64,000 bases of DNA from Liolophura sinensis. Lineage: Eukaryota; Mollusca; Polyplacophora; Chitonida; Chitonidae. Below are positions 58,801 through 64,000 of this stretch, one piece after another (positions within the stretch are counted from its first letter, which is position 1; every line of letters begins with the position of its first letter). The notes under the pieces are model-generated. The model saw only the letters and a program-made list of their open reading frames with translations, had not been told where the DNA came from and searched no databases. The stretch is from NCBI RefSeq assembly GCF_032854445.1, contig NC_088297.1:17309127-17373126 (forward strand), read 5' to 3'. The translations under genes were made by a program, and so were the position numbers.

Positions 58801-61800
58801 ATTTACGCACCTTAATTTACTGATTACCAAAAAAAGACAAAATTAATTTTTTTCAGTCTAGGCCGAAAAATGCTCCCATAAAATATAGATTAAACACTAA
58901 AAACAAAAAAAAAAAAAACATGGGAAACGCTTGATGATATGGGCAAATGTTCCAAAGTGTAGCTTAAAACCCGATCAAAGAAATCAATTCACAAACAAAA
59001 TAACAAAACTTACCATCACAGACACAAACAATTTTGACATTCAACATGTACACGGCCGGTCACAAAACACACAAATTACCAACAAATATCTCTCATCTTG
59101 AATATACTCTATGTTACATGCAACTACATAGATGTGCTGGATCAAGGTACTGACACTGGTTATACATGCACATAGAACACTGATTTACACCCCAAATATG
59201 CCCCCAAGTGCAAGAATTGGGAACTTTCTCAGCTAATAACTCCACTCCATGAATTGTGCAATTATTTATAATGCAGTCTGTTGCCATGGTAATGTCATAG
59301 TGGGACACGAACACTACCTAATCATTTGTTAATTACTATCTAGTAACACAATACAAGGTAATATAAATGCTTAAGCCAGGCAACATAGTCATACATGTTA
59401 GGCCATTCTAAAAAAATTCTATGCTGAGGGTTTACTGACCGTTTCAGAAAAAAAAAAAAAAAAAAACAGGTCAGTAAGTAGGGTGTGTGACAGCTATTAA
59501 GGTAGGTGACATGGGTTTGTGATAGGGTTTCGTGACAAGTATATTTGGCAGGAGTGTTCAAAAGGGTTTCTTTCATACACTTAAAAGAGCCAGTTCATTT
59601 TTAAAGAAATGCAAGCTGTTCATGTTAAACTATAGTACAGATGAAAACTTAAGACATGTGGTTGATTATCTCTTAGACGTACACGTTTACGAATAAACTG
59701 ACATGCAACAATATTTAACAAAGCAAGATCATTCTGATGATTCAGTATAAAAGCAATACACATATGTTAAAATATATTTGATCTTTATCTTCAGCTGCCT
59801 TGTTTATAAGTTGCTAACAAGCAGGGCTGATGGTCAGTTAATAATGGTACAAAAATGGACTGAAGAGATAAAATCAGCAAATAATAAGTAACTGGATAAA
59901 GCCACATCGTTTACTTGCATGTCATCAATGCATACTTACTTCTCCAAAGTATTTCTAAATGAAAGGAAAACATACCCGTCAGAATCCTAAACCCCTAGAT
60001 AAAATCTTTTTACAAAACCTTATCAATGAGAACGCTTTTATAACGGAGATAGGCAGAAAAGGTCTGTTGACAAAGTTGGGATAACGTAAACGCTGACAAA
60101 AGTATTGTCGAGGTGACTACAATAAAAGCCTGTTGACAAAACTGGACCAACTACATGTACATGTAATTGTTGACAAACATGTTGTCGTGGTTACTGCAAT
60201 AAAAGTCTGTTGACAAAACATGAACTACACCTAATGTTGACAGAGACGGGTAAGAAAAGCTTGGTGACAATACTCAAATGCTGTCTAAAATGTTGTAGCA
60301 GATATGTAGGTCTATATACATAGCTGCAGAATAATGATTCTGCCCACTGAACTAAAGTTGACACATATATTATATTACAGAGACCTGATGAGGGGTCGAT
60401 CTGTGGGCAAACTGAAATCATGGTCATAACCTGGTTAACATTCATGAAACATCTGCAGGTAGCTGAAAAAGATCTACCAGCAAGTCTCTGTCCATAGCAC
60501 ACAAAGCAACTGGTCAATTCTACACAAAAATTCACTCATGAAAACATGTATGCAAGGAGTGTTGGATGAAGTCCATTCGTTAACAATAACCAGTTAATTA
60601 ATGTGAATGGATCATAAATTATAACGCAAATTTCATGTGTTTAAAGGAGAAGAAAATGTAAATATCCATCAAATACCACTGAAAATAGTATGTATTTCCA
60701 CATGCCGTAAAAAAAACTGTAGTATGTTCCTCAAGTTGATAAATTATAAATAAAGTCAGCGCCAAAACAAGCAGTGGGCGACTCCATTTTGCCTAAGAAC
60801 TAGTCCTGAAGTCTTCTGTGTTAGGAGGAGAATTGCTGTCGAAAACCGACGAAGTGCAGTTCGTACATTTCCGGTAGAACTCTTCTTCCCAGAAGGTAGC
60901 GAACAGTACATCTCGTTTTCCACTTGACGATCGGGAAACTGGAATGTTGGATGTAGGTTCCGAGTTTACACGAAAAAGCAGGCAGTTTTAACAACTCTCA
61001 TTGGCTGAGAGGCAACACACCCTCGGCATAAATTACAGGGTGTTAAAGATGGAGGATGTGATAGACTAAGCGATTTATGCCAGCTTTGCTGTTGTCAGGC
61101 TTTACATGTATGCCAAGGAAAAATCGCAAAATTATGCAGCAGGCACCACCAGATAGAAAAAGATGTGCTCCTTTCGGCCTATAGTGTCATTTTTTAAAGT
61201 TTTCTTCTCCTTTAAATGTGCGCAAACAGATTGGAGAGCTTTGTTCCCCAAGCTTCTGAAGCTTCTAGGGGTGTACATGCAACACTAGTGTAAAGGTAGA
61301 AAGTCCACCAATCTGACTTAAGCTATGATTTCTTTCCTAAAGTCACTTTAGGTTATTGCAACAATTACTAGAAAGGAAAATACACATAATCCTGGTTCTG
61401 TAAGTACTTTTGCTTCATGTGTCACCATTCATAAATACTTCCATTTACATGTATACTGTAAATCTTCAGCCTTTTCAACCCCTGAAACACTTTTTTTTAG
61501 TGGAATTTATGCATATAATTATTTTGAAAATAATGCTAAAAATGACCTGTTTGTGTCATCAAAGATGCAAGCTTCCTCTAAACCCCATAGATTTTTCAGA
61601 ATGTTTCAAAATATGGATTGCAGAGGTGGCTGAAAAGGTTAAACAATTAGCCTAAGTACAAACTTTGTGAATTTATTTCTGAAGTTTTATCGAAACAGGA
61701 CCCTGAGAATTCAGTTGTACAAGAATAAAGCATCATTAATTCTTTGAAAAAAAAAAAAAAAGGTGTCAAAATACAAAATTTAGGAAAAAGTCAGCGACTA

Positions 61801-62169
61801 ACTAGGGACTGGATTTCTTTCTCTTCCCTCTCAACATGCCGATACATGTACGCGGAGTGATGAACAAGGTTAAGACCATAATGCAGCATTCCCCATTATG
61901 CCAAGTGAACTTCCCATCACCACGATATAAACGGGGCAGTTTTGAACAGGACTATACACAAGTACGTGGGCTAAGAACTCTGTAAGGTTTGAACGCAGGC
62001 ACGTAACTAACAGAACTACACAGACTGATCGGGCTGAATGGAAACAGTTAACAGGCAAAAGAAGAGCAGAGAAGTCAGGCTGGCAAAACTTCTGCTCACC
62101 TTGCTGGCAGAGTTCCTCCCCCTTGCCGGCCACCTTCTTCTTCAGCACCACCATGATTTTCTTCCATTT
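52877..62169 (-). CDS. TMCC: TMCC-family transmembrane and coiled-coil protein (5' end outside or unresolved)
   Basis: TMCC1-3 proteins are ER membrane proteins; TMCC1 works at ER-endosome contact sites. Exons in transcript order are 62100-62169, 57256-57490, 56180-56311, 55429-55518, 53725-53903 and 52877-52997. All are GT-AG with matching phases, about 275 codons. Family marks are [14 protein letters not shown], the coiled coil running to [40 protein letters not shown], then [10 protein letters not shown]. Two C-terminal membrane segments follow ([18 protein letters not shown] and [17 protein letters not shown]), ending [18 protein letters not shown] before TAG. The first listed exon has a good acceptor (CTTTTACTTCAG), so more exons lie upstream. 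In the phase that fits the next exon it reads [13 protein letters not shown], so its ATG could also be a start. That exon is less certain than the other five, which are clear. Confidence 0.94.
53101..53210. repeat. Short tandem repeat in the last TMCC intron
   Basis: GGTGAAAACTTGGA-type units recur about every 30 bp, four copies with changes. Confidence 0.7.
53282..53471. repeat. 19-bp tandem repeat, 10 copies, in the last TMCC intron
   Basis: Ten near-identical units RTCAAATGACAACTCAGAT differ almost only by A or G at the first base. Confidence 0.95.
54120..54360 (-). repeat. Dispersed repeat family C copy in a TMCC intron
   Basis: ACTGATAAAATGAAACTTTT, TGAAGCCCTTGGCC, CTCCAAAATCAAACC and GCTCTTTCATACAC correspond to the copies at 55.76-55.94 kb (same strand) and 58.34-58.50 kb (opposite strand). 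A separate short piece, ACTCTTCAACTTTTTCGCA, lies at its left. Confidence 0.6.
54481..54651. mobile_element. Small inverted-repeat element (MITE), copy 2, long hairpin
   Basis: The left arm (54481-54552) and right arm (54577-54641) are largely complementary over about 65 bp (GTGAAGGTTGAATATC against GATATTCAACCTTCAC; CAAGTGAGAGG against CCTCTCACTTG). The loop is about 24 bp. It shares its right arm and end (CAATATTCTATTTATTATTT) with the element at 15171-15331. Confidence 0.8.
54880..55200 (+). repeat. Dispersed repeat copy related to the SLC16-side family
   Basis: AACAGTGTGATAACTG, AATGGTCACACGAAAC, GTGTTGTCATCACGTTTAA and GAAATGCTTAGTCCACCA match blocks at about 0.74-0.90 and 2.87-3.10 kb in the same order. 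Confidence 0.6.
55293..55371 (-). mobile_element. SINE family B, short 5'-truncated copy
   Basis: GTGAGTGCTTGGGGTTTAAC and CAATCTTTCAGTCATATCAC match the 3' end of the copy at 30691. TGAGACATAGG occurs on both sides (from 55278 and from 55372), a near-perfect target duplication. Confidence 0.8.
55760..55940 (-). repeat. Dispersed repeat family C copy in a TMCC intron
   Basis: AACTGATAAAATTATACTTT, TGTGAAGCTCTGAAACTGGC and GGTTGCTCTTTCATATGCAA parallel the other family members. Confidence 0.6.
56390..56496 (+). mobile_element. SINE family A 3' fragment in a TMCC intron
   Basis: CTCCCATCATAATGATGGCT, GTGAAATATTCTTGAGTACG and the AAATAAATAAATAAATC tail identify it. The 5' half is missing. Confidence 0.83.
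56684..56790 (-). mobile_element. Decayed SINE family A fragment
   Basis: TTGATTGATCTATTTAATTTAC, CACCATGCTCAAGAACTTTC and a degraded middle resemble the family tail region in reverse. The match is weak. Confidence 0.4.
57535..57660. repeat. A-rich and T-rich low-complexity tracts
   Basis: Runs of A (about 57541-57580) and T (about 57636-57645) lie just upstream of the TMCC exon at 57256-57490 and generate spurious frames. A family D repeat copy follows at about 57780-57900. Confidence 0.7.
58340..58500 (+). repeat. Dispersed repeat family C copy in a TMCC intron
   Basis: CCTCAACTTTTTCGCATACA, TTTGATTTTGGAGATAAAAC and GGCCAATTTCAGGGCTTCGC define the most complete member of the family. Confidence 0.6.
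58715..58775. repeat. 15-bp tandem repeat, 4 copies
   Basis: ACGCCTTATTTCATA is repeated with little change. Confidence 0.9.
58780..60040 (-). other. TMCC intron sequence
   Basis: AT-rich intron with A runs near 58905 and 59450 and no recognised exon or element. Confidence 0.4.
60045..60270. repeat. Degenerate ~80-bp tandem repeat, 2-3 copies
   Basis: ACTACAATAAAAGCCTGTTGACAAAAC and ACTGCAATAAAAGTCTGTTGACAAAAC (each given in part) recur about 80 bp apart, with a further related unit to the left. Confidence 0.7.
60640..61216. mobile_element. Non-autonomous DNA transposon with 17-bp terminal inverted repeats, in a TMCC intron
   Basis: TTTAAAGGAGAAGAAAA at the left end is perfectly inverted at the right end. 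If the element proper starts at AGGAGAAG, its target duplication is TTAA (60641-60644 and 61212-61215), as in Kolobok or piggyBac elements. TGTG also flanks both sides further out. No ORF is visible. Confidence 0.7.
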
Positions 62170-62419
62170 CTGAAGTAAAAGAAAAAATGTACATGCATTT
62201 CATAAGAACACTTTGATGAAGTGAAAAATGTATTTAACTACCAGATTCCTACTTCAGGGAAAAGACTCCATATGTGTATGTACACACATGTAAACGTTAA
62301 AGTGTGTCTATGGTTATTAAAATATGGTTACAAAAACAAAGGCAAATTAAAATAGCTGTGACATCCGGCAAAAATCGTCCATGTCACTCAGATTCCTCAA
62401 AAAATTGGACATAACAAAT

Positions 62420-62440
62420 CTGACTGACTGACTGACTGAC
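62420..62440. repeat. (CTGA)n microsatellite
   Basis: About five perfect TGAC/CTGA tetramers upstream of the TMCC exon at 62100-62169. Confidence 0.85.
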
Positions 62441-62995
62441 CAAACAACTCACACACCTGCTCACAGGTCTGCAGCAGCTGAAAACTGACCTAATTTAACC
62501 TAAATTCAATAATACCTGATATGCTCAGACATCTTAAATCTTTTCTTTTCTTGACAGGAACATTGCCTTTCTTTGAAACACTCCAACATACATGTACAAG
62601 CTGCACCTTCCAGGACTTCTGATGTACATGTATATATTTGATACAGCGCAAGATCTTTACAGTGTGAAACTGTGTCACCTGCAGAAGTCGGATTTGTCTT
62701 ACGTTCAATAGTACAGGTCACATCCCGACATTCGATCTAGTCCATACAATATGCAGCTGTTATGCCTGTACACGGACACAAGCCCCATTGTCTAACATAG
62801 TCTGAGTGGTTAAGGATAAGCATTGATGGTTTACAGTCAGTATTTATAATGAGGTCACCATATTGCGTGTTGTACAATCAATCAATACAGTTTCAGTAAC
62901 TAGTACTACATGAGTGTCTGCTAGATGTATATTGTGATATAGTAGAAAATTTGGCCCAGCAGTCTTGGAGATATCAGAAACACAAGGCTTCTGAA
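62441..62995 (-). other. Upstream TMCC intron or flank
   Basis: No exon was recognised. Short frames lack motifs. Confidence 0.35.
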
Positions 62996-62999
62996 GGGT

Positions 63000-63720
63000 A
63001 ATAGTGTACAACAAGGTCAGTAATAGTGTGCTACAAGGCAATAATGTGGTACAAGGTAATAATGTGGTATAAGGCAATAAAGTGGTACAAGGCAATAAAG
63101 TGGTACATGACAATAATGTGCTACAGGGTAATAATGTGGCATAAGACAATACTGAGCTACATGGCACTAATAAGCTAGAAGGCTATACTGTGCTATAAGG
63201 TCTTAACTGTCTTCTACAAGGTCAGATATGAAGCATTAATGTGTCACTATCTGCTACAAGGTCAGGTTCCTACAAGGTCCTAGTTTTCTACAAGGTTTTC
63301 GTCTGCTACCTGTACAAGGTCATGATCTTCTGCATGGTCACAGTCTCCTACAAGGTTATGACCTGCCACAAGGTTATAGTCTCCTGCAAGGTTATAGCTT
63401 TCTACAAGGTCACAGTCTCCTACAAGGTTATAACCTGCTACAAGGTCACAGTCTCCTACAAGGTTATAACTTTCTACAAGGTCACAGTCTCCATCAAGGT
63501 TATAACCTGCTACAAGGTCACAGTCCTACAAGGTCACAGTCTCCTACAAGGTTAAAACCTGCTACAAGGTCACAGTCTCCTACAAGGTCATAACCTGCTA
63601 CAAGGTCACAGTCTCCAACAAGGTTTTAACCTGCAACAAGGTCACAGTCTTCTTCAAGGTTATAACCTGCTACAAGGTCGTGGTCTTCTACAAGGTTATA
63701 ATCTGCTAATCGGAAAAGCT
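63000..63720. repeat. 18-bp tandem repeats in two blocks
   Basis: The first block (about 63000-63200) has units like AATAATGTGGTACAAGGC. The second (about 63240-63710) alternates GTCACAGTCTCCTACAAG and GTTATAACCTGCTACAAG, a 36-bp dimer. Both share TACAAGG and the 18-bp period, so they probably derive from one ancestor. The open frame across them is a by-product. Confidence 0.9.
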
Positions 63721-64000
63721 GTCAAATTCTTAAAGCCCATGTAATCAGTCAACAACCAAATTTACTTAAACTTGGCCTAGGATAAAATATCTGGAGACAA
63801 AGTACAAACAGGGAAGAGGTCTGATATAGAATCAAAATAATGGCAAATGGACAACCTAGCAGACACACTCCAAAAACTGATCAGTTCTTACAGGGCCAAT
63901 GTCATAAAGCTCCAAAACAAACTCTGGAGATATCAAATGGACATTGTTACTTTAAGATGCCAGAAAGCACAAACAATTTCTTCTCTAACAGAGTTGACCA
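63721..64000. other. Right-edge non-coding DNA
   Basis: AT-rich, with nothing recognised before the window ends. Confidence 0.4.

Noticed and set aside
1..64000. CRISPR arrays, bacterial operons, riboswitches or prophage
   Set aside because: The split genes, splice signals and SINEs show animal nuclear DNA. Tandem arrays here have no spacer-repeat alternation with unique spacers.

Overview
The window is nuclear genomic DNA of an invertebrate animal. Genes are split into many short exons with metazoan splice signals, intergenic DNA is AT-rich, and dispersed tRNA-derived SINEs, small DNA transposons and minisatellites are abundant. The SINEs end in AAATA-type tails and the conserved genes look lophotrochozoan (mollusc- or brachiopod-like). 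That placement is inference; the species cannot be read from the sequence.

Layout. From 1 to 7.5 kb, two copies of the first coding exon of an SLC16-type (monocarboxylate transporter-like) gene lie on the minus strand. Both have the same length and phase, and the rest of the gene lies off the left edge or is unrecognised. From 7.5 to 15.8 kb there are mobile elements and relics: a SINE split by a 294-bp insertion, a RecQ-like helicase fragment, a PIF/Harbinger element and a small inverted-repeat element. From 15.83 to 20.32 kb, a complete five-exon peflin gene (PEF1) lies on the plus strand. From 21 to 28.6 kb there is no recognisable gene, but there is a ~50/150-bp higher-order minisatellite. 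From 28.6 to 40.9 kb, a complete nine-exon E2F1/2/3-class transcription factor gene lies on the plus strand. It has a pair of E2F sites in its own promoter, a piggyBac-like element in intron 1, a 40-bp palindromic minisatellite in intron 2 and a U12-type AT-AC intron 6. From 41 to 52.8 kb lie the E2F 3' region, SINEs, a 37-bp minisatellite and a possible long 3' UTR of the next gene. From 52.88 to 62.17 kb lies the 3' two-thirds of a TMCC-family gene (transmembrane and coiled-coil, ER membrane) on the minus strand. From 62.2 to 64 kb lie its upstream intron and 18-bp tandem repeats.

The three well-resolved genes belong to unrelated cell processes: calcium-dependent COPII/ER export adaptor, G1/S transcription, and ER membrane organisation. 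They show no operon-like relation. Exon joins were checked by reading-frame phase across every intron. Family calls rest on recognised motifs, not on database searches.
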